Below are positions 27,901-36,570 of a stretch of 64,000 nt of DNA, piece by piece. The stretch covers positions 9,240,001 through 9,304,000 of the forward strand of contig NC_089867.1 of NCBI RefSeq assembly GCF_036373705.1, read 5' to 3'. Position numbers and translations under genes: made by a program. The notes beneath the pieces were generated by a model, which was given only the letters and a program-made list of their open reading frames with translations, was not told the origin of the DNA and made no database searches. Position 1 is the stretch's first letter, and each line of letters starts with the position of its first letter. Source of the stretch: Amia ocellicauda (lineage: Eukaryota; Chordata; Actinopteri; Amiiformes; Amiidae).

Positions 27901-28915
27901 ATATGTCAATGGAAACATCTGTTCTGTGTCTTCCCCTTTGAGCTGCTGTGCCACTGCGTAGACGCACCCCTCTTCCTCTGTGGGCTCGTGGTTGTTTTAC
28001 CCTCTTTCTCTTTCCTCTTCGTCTTCTGATTTGCTCCATTTCATGTCAACACCCAACTCACTCTTATATGTGATTATGGACTGATTGCTGATTGAACAAT
28101 TGAGCAATAAGGATGTGCACATATGCAGTAGAGATTCACACTTGTGGGAGTATGTGTTATTGACTGAACAAATGTTCTAATTCTGTTTGACATGACTTCC
28201 CCAAATGATTTTTGTGTCATGTGTACAGAGTTGTTTGCTGTTTTGCACAAATGTACTTGACATTTGCATTTGTGTGAAAGCAACCATAAATGACCTGTTG
28301 TTTTGCAAGAATATGTACTGTTCTGCTCATTTAAGTTATGGTGTTGGTCATGTAAACCACAGTTTCATTCTCATTGACTTTGCAAACGAGAGAAACTGTA
28401 ACAGTGTTTAGAAGGTAATTGAATGCTAAGTTGTGTACACTGCTTAATTAAGTGATTATTAGTACAATTTGTAAAATCTCACTGAAGGTTTATGATCTTG
28501 GGGACATAAATTGAAACTTAGCTACTGGACTTCTATCAAAGTGGCTCTTCATAGCACTGTTGAAAAAACTGATTGGATATTTGTAAGCATAATTCGTTTA
28601 TTTTGTTTACTTCTCAGGAGCTGAATAGGATTGACTTCCGTTTTTTCTTTTGTTATTCCACAGGGACAAGTTTGGATTAACGGATTTAATCTGGGACGGT
28701 ACTGGCCAGCGCGAGGACCTCAGGTGACCTTGTATGTGCCTGCTCACATCCTGCGCACAGATGCGCCCAATAACATCACTGTGCTGGAATTGGTGAGCGC
28801 GCCATGTGATTCCGGCACCTGTACGGTGGAGTTTGTGGATACGCCCATCTTGAATGCCACTGTTTCTCATCCCGCACTGAAGCACAAGATGTTCGACAAG
28901 GGAGACTTGGCTTGA
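5722..28915 (+). CDS. GLB1: Lysosomal beta-galactosidase, complete 16-exon gene
   Basis: Acid beta-galactosidase (glycoside hydrolase family 35) removes terminal beta-galactose from GM1 ganglioside, keratan sulfate and glycoproteins in the lysosome. Joining 16 exons (5722-5787, 6469-6638, 6929-7079, 7377-7437, 7675-7769, 11094-11274, 11916-11974, 13758-13879, 15632-15672, 17284-17396, 18551-18625, 19372-19461, 19825-19938, 20126-20257, 20818-21057, 28664-28915) gives one open frame of 653 codons plus TGA. All introns are GT-AG and phases agree throughout. The protein has a Leu-rich signal peptide (about 1-19), a TIM barrel, the acid/base glutamate E185 in VENEYGSY (human E188) and the nucleophile E265 in NSEFYTGW (human E268). 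It is about 24 residues shorter than the 677-residue human protein, mostly at the C-terminus. Nothing suggests inactivation. Identification is secure; exact ends of exon 1 and the UTRs are less so. Confidence 0.96.
6469..6638 (+). CDS. GLB1: GLB1 exon 2
   Basis: Residues 23-79. Contains the GH35 N-terminal block SGSIHYSR and MAGLNAIQT. Acceptor follows a pyrimidine tract ending CTGTAG; donor GTACGT, phase 2. Confidence 0.95.
6929..7079 (+). CDS. GLB1: GLB1 exon 3
   Basis: Completes YVPWN and carries [13 protein letters not shown], a GH35 signature around the substrate pocket. Sequon NFT present. Ends in phase 0 at residue 129. Confidence 0.95.
7377..7437 (+). CDS. GLB1: GLB1 exon 4
   Basis: Residues 130-150: [11 protein letters not shown] and LRSSD, directly continuing the exon 3 motif. 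Donor GTAAAG, phase 1. Confidence 0.95.
7675..7769 (+). CDS. GLB1: GLB1 exon 5
   Basis: Residues 150-181, ending [11 protein letters not shown] just before the catalytic exon. Followed by a 3.3-kb intron with three transposon remnants. Confidence 0.95.
8341..9431 (+). mobile_element. pogo/Tigger-type transposase fragment in GLB1 intron 5
   Basis: The ORF at 9210-9431 ends with [31 protein letters not shown], the C-terminal block of DDE_1 (pogo/Tigger/jerky) transposases. Its N-terminal part ([18 protein letters not shown]) looks like the start of the same family, so the middle has been lost. Upstream sequence (8341-9110) holds inverted 'AATTAAGCCCA' / 'CATTAAGCCCAG' motifs that may be element termini. 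Not functional. Confidence 0.55.
9434..10858. mobile_element. hAT-type element in GLB1 intron 5, host of a Tc1 insertion
   Basis: Ends are CAGGGATGCACTGATATG (left) and ATTGGTGCATCCCTA (right), an imperfect terminal inverted repeat. They are flanked by an 8-bp target duplication, GTCTAAAG (9426-9433) and GTCAAAAG (10859-10866), one mismatch. An 8-bp duplication with CAGGG ends is characteristic of hAT. Outside the nested Tc1 only about 140 bp are hAT sequence, so it was a non-autonomous element. Confidence 0.7.
9464..10750 (+). pseudogene. Degraded Tc1-like (DD34E) transposase inside the hAT element
   Basis: ORF 9551-9949 (from [13 protein letters not shown]) carries the helix-turn-helix DNA-binding region. 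The catalytic part continues in another frame from about 9950 ([18 protein letters not shown], then [11 protein letters not shown]) and a third frame after about 10380. At least two frameshifts make it inactive. The right end reads CCCCAAACTTTTGAATGGTAGAGTA, the usual terminal repeat of this fish Tc1 group; the matching left terminal repeat is missing, so the 5' end is truncated. Confidence 0.8.
11094..11274 (+). CDS. GLB1: GLB1 exon 6 (acid/base Glu)
   Basis: Residues 182-242. Opens with [17 protein letters not shown]185 is the proton donor. Continues with VVLFTTDGA and [15 protein letters not shown]. Donor GTTTGT is weak but phase 1 matches exon 7. Confidence 0.95.
11916..11974 (+). CDS. 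GLB1: GLB1 exon 7
   Basis: Residues 242-261: [13 protein letters not shown] ... PRGPL. Equivalent to the human GSNITDAF segment, with the N-glycosylation sequon conserved. Confidence 0.93.
13429..13488. repeat. (TA)n microsatellite in GLB1 intron 7
   Basis: Uninterrupted TA dinucleotide run of about 60 bp followed by a T tract. Confidence 0.95.
13758..13879 (+). CDS. GLB1: GLB1 exon 8 (nucleophile Glu)
   Basis: Residues 262-302. [14 protein letters not shown] carries the nucleophile E265. Donor GTGAGT, phase 2. The next intron contains a broken Tc1 element. Confidence 0.95.
14008..15557 (-). mobile_element. Tc1-like element with long inverted repeats in GLB1 intron 8
   Basis: Starts CAGTGCACCCGGAAGGTATT and ends with the inverse (TTTCCGGATGCACTG), followed by TA. 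Inverted repeats are about 210 bp (14008-14224 and 15343-15557), the long IR/DR-like layout seen in Sleeping Beauty-type fish Tc1 elements. The minus-strand transposase is broken: ORF 14608-15114 gives the N-terminal paired-like region and ORF 14225-14611 the catalytic end with FQQDNNPKH and [11 protein letters not shown] (34 residues between D and E, so DD34E). The middle is frameshifted and partly missing. Confidence 0.9.
15632..15672 (+). CDS. GLB1: GLB1 exon 9
   Basis: Short 41-bp exon coding [14 protein letters not shown], an almost invariant GH35 stretch. Donor GTGAGA, phase 1. Confidence 0.95.
15840..17150. repeat. Old repeat material in GLB1 intron 9
   Basis: Inverted motifs GTTAGCCGGCTAAG (near 16064) and GGCTAACCGGCTAATTAA (near 17029) suggest an ancient inverted-repeat transposon. 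At 16868-16886 GGTCATATCGCCCAGCTCTA is the inverse of the 'gagctgggcgatatg' end of a common fish hAT-type MITE. No coding capacity seen. Boundaries uncertain. Confidence 0.35.
17284..17396 (+). CDS. GLB1: GLB1 exon 10
   Basis: Residues 316-353: [18 protein letters not shown] then [10 protein letters not shown], end of the TIM barrel. Phase 0 at the end. Confidence 0.95.
17536..17735 (-). repeat. Degenerate SINE-tail fragment in GLB1 intron 10
   Basis: ATTTCTTAGCACATGCCCTAATACAGGGTG is a decayed inverse of the SINE tail seen intact near 49,670 (CCCTGGATAAGGGCATCTGC). The following sequence keeps the run of short ACAA motifs of that SINE. Confidence 0.4.
18551..18625 (+). CDS. GLB1: GLB1 exon 11
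   Basis: Residues 354-378, a Pro-rich linker ([15 protein letters not shown]) between the barrel and the beta domains. Confidence 0.93.
19372..19461 (+). CDS. GLB1: GLB1 exon 12
   Basis: Residues 379-408, containing [17 protein letters not shown]. Phase 0 on both sides. Confidence 0.94.
19825..19938 (+). CDS. GLB1: GLB1 exon 13
   Basis: Residues 409-446: [15 protein letters not shown] and [18 protein letters not shown], beta-sandwich domain. Acceptor AAAAG is poor in pyrimidines just upstream, but the frame and homology fix it. Confidence 0.93.
20126..20257 (+). CDS. GLB1: GLB1 exon 14
   Basis: Residues 447-490, containing [21 protein letters not shown] and [10 protein letters not shown]. 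Confidence 0.95.
20818..21057 (+). CDS. GLB1: GLB1 exon 15
   Basis: Residues 491-570: [11 protein letters not shown] ... [18 protein letters not shown]. The stretch after YSLSID is the most divergent part of the protein, as in other vertebrates. Followed by a 7.6-kb intron. Confidence 0.95.
22895..22990 (+). repeat. SINE-like fragment in GLB1 intron 15
   Basis: CCCTGCGATGGACTGGCATC followed by TCGTCCGGG, CCCTGCCTTTC and TAGGCTCCGGCTGCCC matches a widespread fish dispersed repeat ('cctgcgatggactggcg... ggctccagctcccc'). Recognised by memory of that motif; ends not defined. Confidence 0.5.
24855..24936. repeat. (TG)n(TA)n microsatellite in GLB1 intron 15
   Basis: A short TG run leads into about 70 bp of TA repeat. 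The apparent Ile-Tyr peptide ORF on the minus strand is only a translation of this repeat. Confidence 0.95.
26484..28060 (-). pseudogene. Decayed IS630/Tc1-like element in GLB1 intron 15
   Basis: Read on the minus strand, the region contains pieces of a DDE_3/IS630-like fish transposase in order: an Arg-Gly/Glu-rich N-terminal stretch near 27,950-28,030, MMKQLYRYL near 27,510, and VPGQRGG near 27,245. These are motifs I associate with the family whose proteins read 'MKQLYRVPFERN' and 'VPGQRGGNI'. Many frameshifts and stops. The stretch near 26,620-26,760 is probably its 3' terminal region. Confidence 0.55.
28664..28915 (+). CDS. GLB1: GLB1 exon 16 (terminal coding exon)
   Basis: Residues 571-653 and TGA (28913-28915). 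[20 protein letters not shown] is the conserved C-terminal beta-domain motif. The tail after the HPALKHK region is short, so the protein lacks much of the extended human C-terminus. Confidence 0.95.
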   Translation, partial: GQVWINGFNLGRYWPARGPQVTLYVPAHILRTDAPNNITVLELVSAPCDSGTCTVEFVDTPILNATVSHPALKHKMFDKGDLA

Positions 28916-31900
28916 TTATAATTGAACGCACAAATTCGCATGGATAAAAGGTTAAAAAACACACACTGCACTACCTCATGATGTGTGCACTCTTCCTCCA
29001 TGTTTTTTTACTCATTGTACCCTCAATCAGCACAAATGTGAATGTTTTTTTGGGGGGTGGGATTTATAAGGGTCTTTTTTGTATTAATCACAGAACATTT
29101 TAAATGATTCTCAGAGAGTTAACTTAAAATTTTAAATGTAATACATATAGGGTAGAGGGTCTTTATAAAGGGCATACATGCTTAAATGGGTTTTATGATG
29201 CAGAGCAATGGGGATATGTGTGTTGTGTATAGATAGATGTCTATGTATATATAACACATATGTATACATCTCGGGGACAAATTAAGAGACCACTGCAAAA
29301 TTATCAGTTTCTCTGGTTTTACTATTTATAGGTATGTGTTTGAGTAAAAATAATCAAAAAATTTATTTACTTTAATTTTTATTTTATTCTATAAACTACT
29401 GACAAGATTTCTCCCAAATTCCAAATAAAAATATGAATGGAATGGAAGGGCCGTCATACACGTAGAGATTCTGATTTAAGAAATAATTGCAGTGGTCTCT
29501 TATGTATTCCAGAGCTCTATATATAAACACATTATCAATGGCCTTATTGCACTCTGTAAAGAATACTAGATGTGCATAGATAGAGATGTTTTTTTTTTTG
29601 TTTTTTTTGCACCTTCTGCACATTGGATTATTGTGTAAGTTGTTGGATACTTTTTTAATTATCGCTGTCACATGCTGGTTATTCAAAACAGTAGTTCAAA
29701 ATGTGATGTACGTCTTCTCGATCAGTGAACTCCTGCCCCCATATGAATGTACCAAGCAATGGAATTGAATATAACAATTATTGGAGAGAATTCTGGGAAG
29801 ATTTCTGCTGAACTTCTAGATGTTATTGATCAAGTCACATCATCTTGGAGTACAGAACAACAGTCTTCTCGATTTAAGAAAATGGTTAAGATTTTCTGAT
29901 CATGTGATGTGATGTGAATTCTTACATGGTATCTCCATTGCACTTTAATGTTTTCATAATTCTTTATGTAAAATCTTTTTTTCAGAATACTCCTTGAAAT
30001 ATCATTTTTTGTAATTTTCATTTCTGATAAAAAATAATAATTGTAACCTGCATGTGTATTCTTTTTAACATGTCTGAATAAACCTTTTCCTTACACTAAC
30101 TATAACTTTCCATTCTCACAACTCCTTCATCTTTTGTTAACTACACTCTGCTGGTATTAACCCTCTATTGCATATTGTAACACCAGCGTAACCACCCAGA
30201 TTTTGCTGCCCAATAAACATAAAAAGGCTGTAGTTGCAGTTCTGTAGTTGCAGCGTGTTGGTCTGATGTAACCGGCTGCTGGCTGCCATTTGGTCCAAAG
30301 GCTTGTGTTTTTGGTGTGCATGTTGTAAAGCCCTGAGTCAATATAACAGACATCTATATTCCACATGCAGGTTCATAACCATCCAGCTCTAAAGTAGTGG
30401 CTGTGGTAGCGCACCCTGTCAGCCATTATTCTAGATCTAACCCCAGACGCCAACATGAAGAAAGATGACAGTTTGGTCAGGACCACGTGTCACTTTAACC
30501 CCAGCAAAGTGACAATAAGTAATGCTAGAATGTGTTGGAATGCAACTTCAAAATTCTGCTAAAAATCCATGGATACCAAAATATCCAACAATATCTGTGA
30601 TTTGTAATAACCCCCCGCCCCATGAATTATTGTGGCCTAAACATGATGAAAATAGCAAATGTTCACATTTCAGAGAGGTTTTATGACCTGTAGGAGGAGA
30701 CTTGAAACCAATGTTTTGGAGGACTGGTCCCTAAGGATCACAGCAATACTTAATTTATAGGACCTGCATCCCCTGCAAGGTAAAGAGTAGGGCTGAAGTC
30801 TGAATACATCTCGTCACGTACCCCTTATGTGGCAACTTGCCAAAAGTGAGATAGAGGCTCCTGGTACATATTGTGTTGCTGTTGAAAACCCTATTCCTTC
30901 CAAATCGAACAAGGTGCTACACATGATTATAGGATCAAGGTTGAGCCCAGGGGGATTTTTCTTGTAAAGGTCCCTTTTGCAATTTGTCGACTTTTGGTGG
31001 GTCATAGGTGGAAGCGGAAATTTAAAAAATGTAATTAAATTAAGAGCATTTTTGAACTCTGCCTACCAGACAGTGTAAACCCCCAGGTGATTTTTTCTAG
31101 CATCTGCATTGGTCGGGCAACCAAATTGCCCCTCTTCTGGCTCAGTTATAGTGGAATGACCCTTGTGGAAAAAAAGTGCATTTGTTGTCTAATTGTGCAT
31201 AGTTACAGCTGTAATGTATAATTATGTATGCAGGTGTGTAATAATTTAATTAAATAAGTACTTACACATTACCTATGTGGTAATGACTCGGCCCCTACAC
31301 CCCAAAAATGCCCTGTTAATCTAAACATTTTGAGGAGATATAATGGAGTTATCTGGAGGGTTAAAAAGAAAAGCAATAAATCTTCTCTTGACTCTTGTCC
31401 ATATCACTATAGCTATGTGTTGGCACAGTCTGAAATTTCACTACCATTACCTGCCACTCTCACTACCCTCAGTATGCCGACACATTGCACTGACTAATGT
31501 TGTCCTTCACACTTGAAGGATGACTCACATGTGTAATGAAAGTGTCCCTAGCATAAGGGTTTGGCTATAGTGTTAGTGGAGCCAGGGTTGAGTAAAACCT
31601 GTAGGAAAGCACATTGGAGTTAATAGGCTGGGAGGTTCCCCAGAAGTCACTGTTCAGGACTGTGTATTGAACATAAACATCTAAAAAACTGAAATTGATT
31701 AAATTTGTCAGCAGACTCATTGCAAGAACTTGTATTGGTTTGGGTCAGAGTCCCATCTCTCAAGCAATTTCTAAAGGAATCCATGAGAAAACAAGAATAC
31801 ACTATCAAGTGATATTGAGTTGCATTTCAGTATGCCTTCTGATGCATGTTTTATTGTAGAATTCCTCATCAAGTTACTTTAAAAACTGAAGACTTTACAT

Positions 31901-33092
31901 TAACATACATGCTCTGTGATTTTTAAATGTTTGTCATTTGTATGTTGTTTTTCATGCTGGTTTTCTGTTTAATTCTATATAGTGTGTGTGTGAGAGAGAG
32001 AGAGAGAGAAAGTTGGTGAATAAAGAGGATTTATTGCATTTTTTTATAAATGTCAAAGTTACTTCCTCAAAGAAACTGCTAATATAGTTAATAGACATGA
32101 CAGTTTATTTTTAGGTTTCCATGTATCTATCCAATGACCTTTAGTCATCTCCCACTCCTTATTTGTCTTCGATTTTATGTTTAGATTGCAGACTACAGCA
32201 ACATGTGACTGGCTTACGGTTTCGCCATCTCAAAAAGTAAGTTTAATGATAAAAAAAAGATTTGTCGAATCTGTATGAATTGGCAGCATTAACATGATCC
32301 AAAATGTGTTGGGGAAGGAGAGTATGGAAACCATTTATAGTACATCATAGAATTTTCAGAACGTCAGAGGGTTGTATGAAGCACAGTTTTAGACGGTTGA
32401 CAATGAGCCCACAGTTGGTAGATTAGTTCAGTTTCCCACAATCCTCTGCTGCACAAGCTGGTGAAGCTAATGTGTGAAATTCACAGGTCAGAGCTGGTGG
32501 GAGATCGCCCTGTTTAACTGTTCACCAAACTAAAGAGAAACTGGATGTTAAAAGGTGGTGAGTAATTTACCTGCCTTATGGCTAGTCAGAAAGACAGGAC
32601 TGGTTAGATAAATGGAGAGTTAAGGTTTTGACGATTGTATTATTAAGACATGTGGAAACGAATAATCTGTAAACCAACTGTTTTACAAAGGCTATGTCTG
32701 TCTCTAGATTTTTAACCATTTAACAACATCTACAATGAATTACGTAGTGCCTTCTAACTTATAGGCCTAGCATGCACAAAGCAATGACATCATGTTGACA
32801 CCTCCCCCCAAAACTCATCAATAAATGAAATCAAAATGTTTGCTTTTTCTCATGGTGGACAGAATCACTATTTTGTATGAAGGCCCATCTTTTGCAGCAT
32901 GCATTTCTGGCAACAAAACTGTTAAACTGTAGACAAGATCCTGTCTAAGAAAGATTCTTGAAACCAAGGTATTAAACATATGCATGTACACGCTTTATTT
33001 TAAAACTCCCAGCAGTACAGAATTTCATTAAAACTCTTATCTAATACATTTAGTAGTGCCCTGACCACTCAAAGGTATTACAGATTGTCTGG
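28916..33092. other. GLB1 3' flank and intergenic DNA
   Basis: No gene found. Candidate GLB1 poly(A) signals are AATAAA at 29424 (inside a repeat) and 30074 (TGAATAAACC); neither is certain. At 29273-29430 is a fragment of a common fish repeat beginning GGGGACAAATTAAGAGACCA. A (GA)n run lies at 31992-32010. Confidence 0.45.
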
Positions 33093-33980
33093 CAATTGCC
33101 TTGCAAAAGTATTCAGATCCTTTCTATGGTGTCCCATTTTGTGAAAATACAAAATTATGCACACAGTTTTTAACCTTATTATTATTATTATTTTTTTTTT
33201 TTAAACTTGAATGCTCAAACTGAAGACATCTAAGGTTAAGCTAAGTTACAGTAAATGTCAGCAAGATCTAAAGACAAAACTGAAATTTTGATTGCATAAG
33301 TATTCAGACCTGTCAGCTCAATATTTGGGAAGTGTTTTTGGGGAAGTCTCTACCATCTTGGTGCAGGATCTGCTCATTCCTCTTGGAAGATTTGCTCAAG
33401 CTCTCTCAATGACAGCAGTTTTCTAGTCTTTCCACAGATTCTCGGTAGGTATCAAGTTAGGACATTAAGTGTCTTATTAAGTGATCATTTTTGAACCACG
33501 AGAACCACTATTATTACACACACACATCATTCAACTAATTGTGTGCCTCGTTAAGGTCATTTTGTGCACCTGGCTTAATTTCAGATTGCCACGACAAAGG
33601 GATTGAATACTTAAGCAATTATGACTTCATTCATACTTCTAAGTGGCATGGCTTCATGCTTTAATGCAGTGCTGCCCAAACCCATTCCTCAAGGGCCCCC
33701 ATCCAACAGGTTTTATAGGTAATTTTTAATTATCAATTTCTTAACACCTGTAGAGATTTGGTATAAAGAAAATGTACTACCCTTTTCAGCCCTCAATGAC
33801 CAGGATTCCCTTAATTGAACATGAATTGCTTAATTGATCAATAACTTCCATGTGGTCCCAGTCTCTTGAATTAAGGTGACTGAGTGGATAGGGGCTCTCC
33901 AGGACTGTTTATGTACCACTGCCTTAAAGAAACAAAATGTGAAAACTGTGAGAGGGTCTGAATACTTGAGCAAGGCACTG
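33093..33980. mobile_element. Non-autonomous Tc1-type element
   Basis: Left end CAATTGCCTTGCAAAAGTAT, right end GGTCTGAATACTTGAGCAAGGCACTG followed by TA; these are inverse of each other, a Tc1-type terminal repeat. No transposase frame survives. It carries a hAT-type MITE at 33667-33921. Confidence 0.65.
33667..33921. mobile_element. hAT-type MITE nested in the Tc1-type element
   Basis: Begins CAGTGCTGCCCAAACCC and ends TGTACCACTG. Flanked by CTTTAATG (33659-33666) and CCTTAAAG (33922-33929), an 8-bp duplication with two mismatches. CAGTG ends plus 8 bp suit hAT. Confidence 0.6.
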
Positions 33981-34331
33981 TAGCAGGAACAGCTGGAAGG
34001 AGGCGGTTTGTGTTTTCCCTTCTGTTAGTTGATCTTATCTTCACTCTTTCATTCCCCCACCCCTCTTTACTTAAGTGAACTTCTGTCTTGGTATCAAGCA
34101 TGTTTTCATCATCTGTGGCTCTAGTTTCAAAGTGAATCAGGTGTGAAGTGAAGCCTTCCTTGACTATGAATACTGAATAGTAATAGTTACGCTACCCAGA
34201 TGGCTTTCGTAATTATTGCCATGTCTTTATCCAATTTTGTTGTCATGCTAAAGTACTTAAAAACATTTAAAATACCCTATTTTTATTTAGTTATTCTCGG
34301 TTCATCCGATGGATGTTAGAAAATATGCATA

Positions 34332-34333
<2 letters not shown>

Positions 34334-34366
<33 letters not shown>
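34334..34366. repeat. (GT)n microsatellite
   Basis: GT dinucleotide repeat directly beside the next transposon's left end. Confidence 0.95.
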
Positions 34367-34370
<4 letters not shown>

Positions 34371-34379
34371 ATACACACA

Positions 34380-35196
34380 CAGATGGGTGACAAATTAAAG
34401 GAAAAACCAGAATAAATGAGTAGAGGAACATAACAAATGGCAGATGCCTCCAAACAGTTGTACTGCATGATACAATTGAGCAATTAACATCCTATCAGGC
34501 TCTGTGGCATGTTTAAAAATGCTGAGCAGACCCAGCTAGCCTCGATTTTGGATCAAGTTGGCAAGAGGAAAGGATCTAAGTGAAAGATGAATCATCCTTC
34601 ACTATATTCTCAACAAGTTGGCAAGTGCATGTGTGGCAACAGCAAGAGAACGGTACAGTCCTGACTGCTTGACCTGTACAGTGAGGGGGTCTTGAGGCTC
34701 TCTTATGCTGTGGGGGGCATTTTCCTGGCATGGTTTGGTTCCACTTGTCCTGAGGGAAGGGTCAATGTAAATCTTGAAAAGTTATTCTGAGTGATCACCT
34801 TTATCCTATGGTGACACATTTCTATCCTGATGGGAGGGGTCTCTTCCAGGATGACAATGCCCCCATCCACAGGGCACGAGGGCTCACTGAGTGGTCTGAT
34901 GAGTATGAAAATGATGTGAATCATACACTATGACCTTTGCAGTCACCAGATCTCAACCCAATTGAACAGCTACGGGAGATTCTAGACTCACGTGTTAGAC
35001 AGCGCTCTCCACCACCATCATCAAAACCCCAAATGAGGGAATATCTTCTGGAAGAATGGTGTTCATCCCTCCAGTAGAGTCCAGAGACTCATACAATCTG
35101 TGCCAAGAGCATTGAGGCTGTTCTGGTGGCTTATGGTACCCAACACCATACTGAGACAATTTATGTTGGTTTTTCCTTTAATTTGTCACCCGTCTG
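34380..35196 (+). pseudogene. Internally deleted Tc1/mariner-type element with DD36E spacing
   Basis: Terminal inverted repeats CAGATGGGTGACAAATTAAAGG and the inverse CCTTTAATTTGTCACCCGTCTG, followed by TA. The + strand keeps the C-terminal catalytic part: DNAPIHRARGLTEWSDEYE from 34853, one in-frame TGA, then [11 protein letters not shown]. Counting gives 36 residues between the second D and the E. The N-terminal half is missing. Inactive. Confidence 0.75.
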
Positions 35197-35696
35197 TATA
35201 TATTGAAATGTTTACACCCAGTTGTGCTTCCCATCTTCTGGGTGACATGTATTTTATTTTCCCCACACATGTGACACTGGCACATGAACAATGCAGCTCC
35301 TCCCATACAACTACATGAATCCTCTCTACTTGATAGGGTCTGTGTGTGTTCAGAAATGCAAGCGTCTCACTCCGCCATGCCCAGTAGCCAACAGCTGTCA
35401 GCCTTGTCTGGTTATGATGTTTTTAAAAGGTCTGAATGGAGCTCAGCTTGGTAGGAAACGTGTTGATCAGGTGATAAGTGTCAAGATAACCAAAGCCAGA
35501 GATGCTATCAGAACATCTTCGTATCTCTGCCAGGGCTAAATTCAAACTGCACAAAACTGTCTCAGTCGTGCAGTGTTACTTTGCAAAATGACAGAACACG
35601 TTTGCAATTCTAAATCTCAAAAGTCTGATTATCCATGTCTATTTTCATGTTTTTCCCCTTTTCTAACAAGGCTGCTGCTCTTAAGCAGTGCTTCTT

Positions 35697-36570
35697 GTGT
35701 TCTGTAATTTTATTGTTATTTTACTGACTTTAGGGTAATGGGTTTTAAATATAATGTACAATGTGTTTATTTTTTTAATAAATACAGTCAATGGATAGGC
35801 TACATTATAGTACATTCCAAAAGAAAAAAAAGCTGATTGCAGTGGGAATAAAATATTTTCTATTTATATTTTTAATTGACAAAGGCACCCTATATCACCT
35901 TCCTGAATGTAACAAGTCAGACTCTGAGAACAAAGGCTGTGAGAATACACTGGACCGTCTTCCTAGTTCTCCGTGCATACAGATCTCCTATCTGACTCTA
36001 TTATTCATTATTAATCTACTATTTTACTGGCAATATTTACCACTCCCATACCATGTAAAGTGCATTCACACCACCTCAAGCTCAACCTCTCCAAATCTGA
36101 TCTCATATCCCCCCCTCCTCCTCGCCTTCTGCTGATCTGTCATCTCAATCCCCTTGGAACCCATGACACTCTCTCCCTCTTCCATAAAAACCCAGGAGTC
36201 CCCCTCGATCCTGCGCTCTCCTACACCCGGCACATCGCCACACTGACACGGATCTGCCGATACTTCAATCCTGAGCAACATACGTCGGATCCGTCCCTTC
36301 CTCACCGACTACTCGACTCAGCTGCTCGTCCAGTCCCTGGTCCTCTCCCGCCTGGACTACTGCAGCTCCCTCCTGGCCGGCCTGTCTGCAACTATTACCC
36401 GCCGCTCCAGCTCATCCAGAACTCTGCGGCTCGTCTGGTATTCTCTCTGCCACGATTCACACACGCTACTCCACTTGCTGTGTTCTGCAGTTTTATTGTT
36501 AATTTACTAACTTTTGGGTGTAAGTGGTTTTAAGTATAATGTACAATATATATGTGTTTTATATTTTAAT
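35697..36570. repeat. Direct repeat pair around an L2 fragment
   Basis: About 85 bp at 35697-35780 (from TGTGTTCTGTAATTTTATTG) recurs at 36479-36570 (TGTGTTCTGCAGTTTTATTG), both continuing to a TATAATGTACAAT motif. They are diverged, so this is an old duplication rather than a target-site duplication. Confidence 0.7.
36060..36478 (+). pseudogene. LINE reverse-transcriptase C-terminal fragment (L2-type)
   Basis: In shifting + frames the sequence encodes [51 protein letters not shown] and [20 protein letters not shown]. These are the ordered thumb/C-terminal motifs of L2-clade LINE reverse transcriptases. Several frameshifts; 5' truncated, as usual for LINE copies. Confidence 0.8.

Noticed and set aside
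28776..28964. ORFs antisense to GLB1 exon 16
   Set aside because: Shadows of the real exon, which fits the GLB1 frame and homology exactly.
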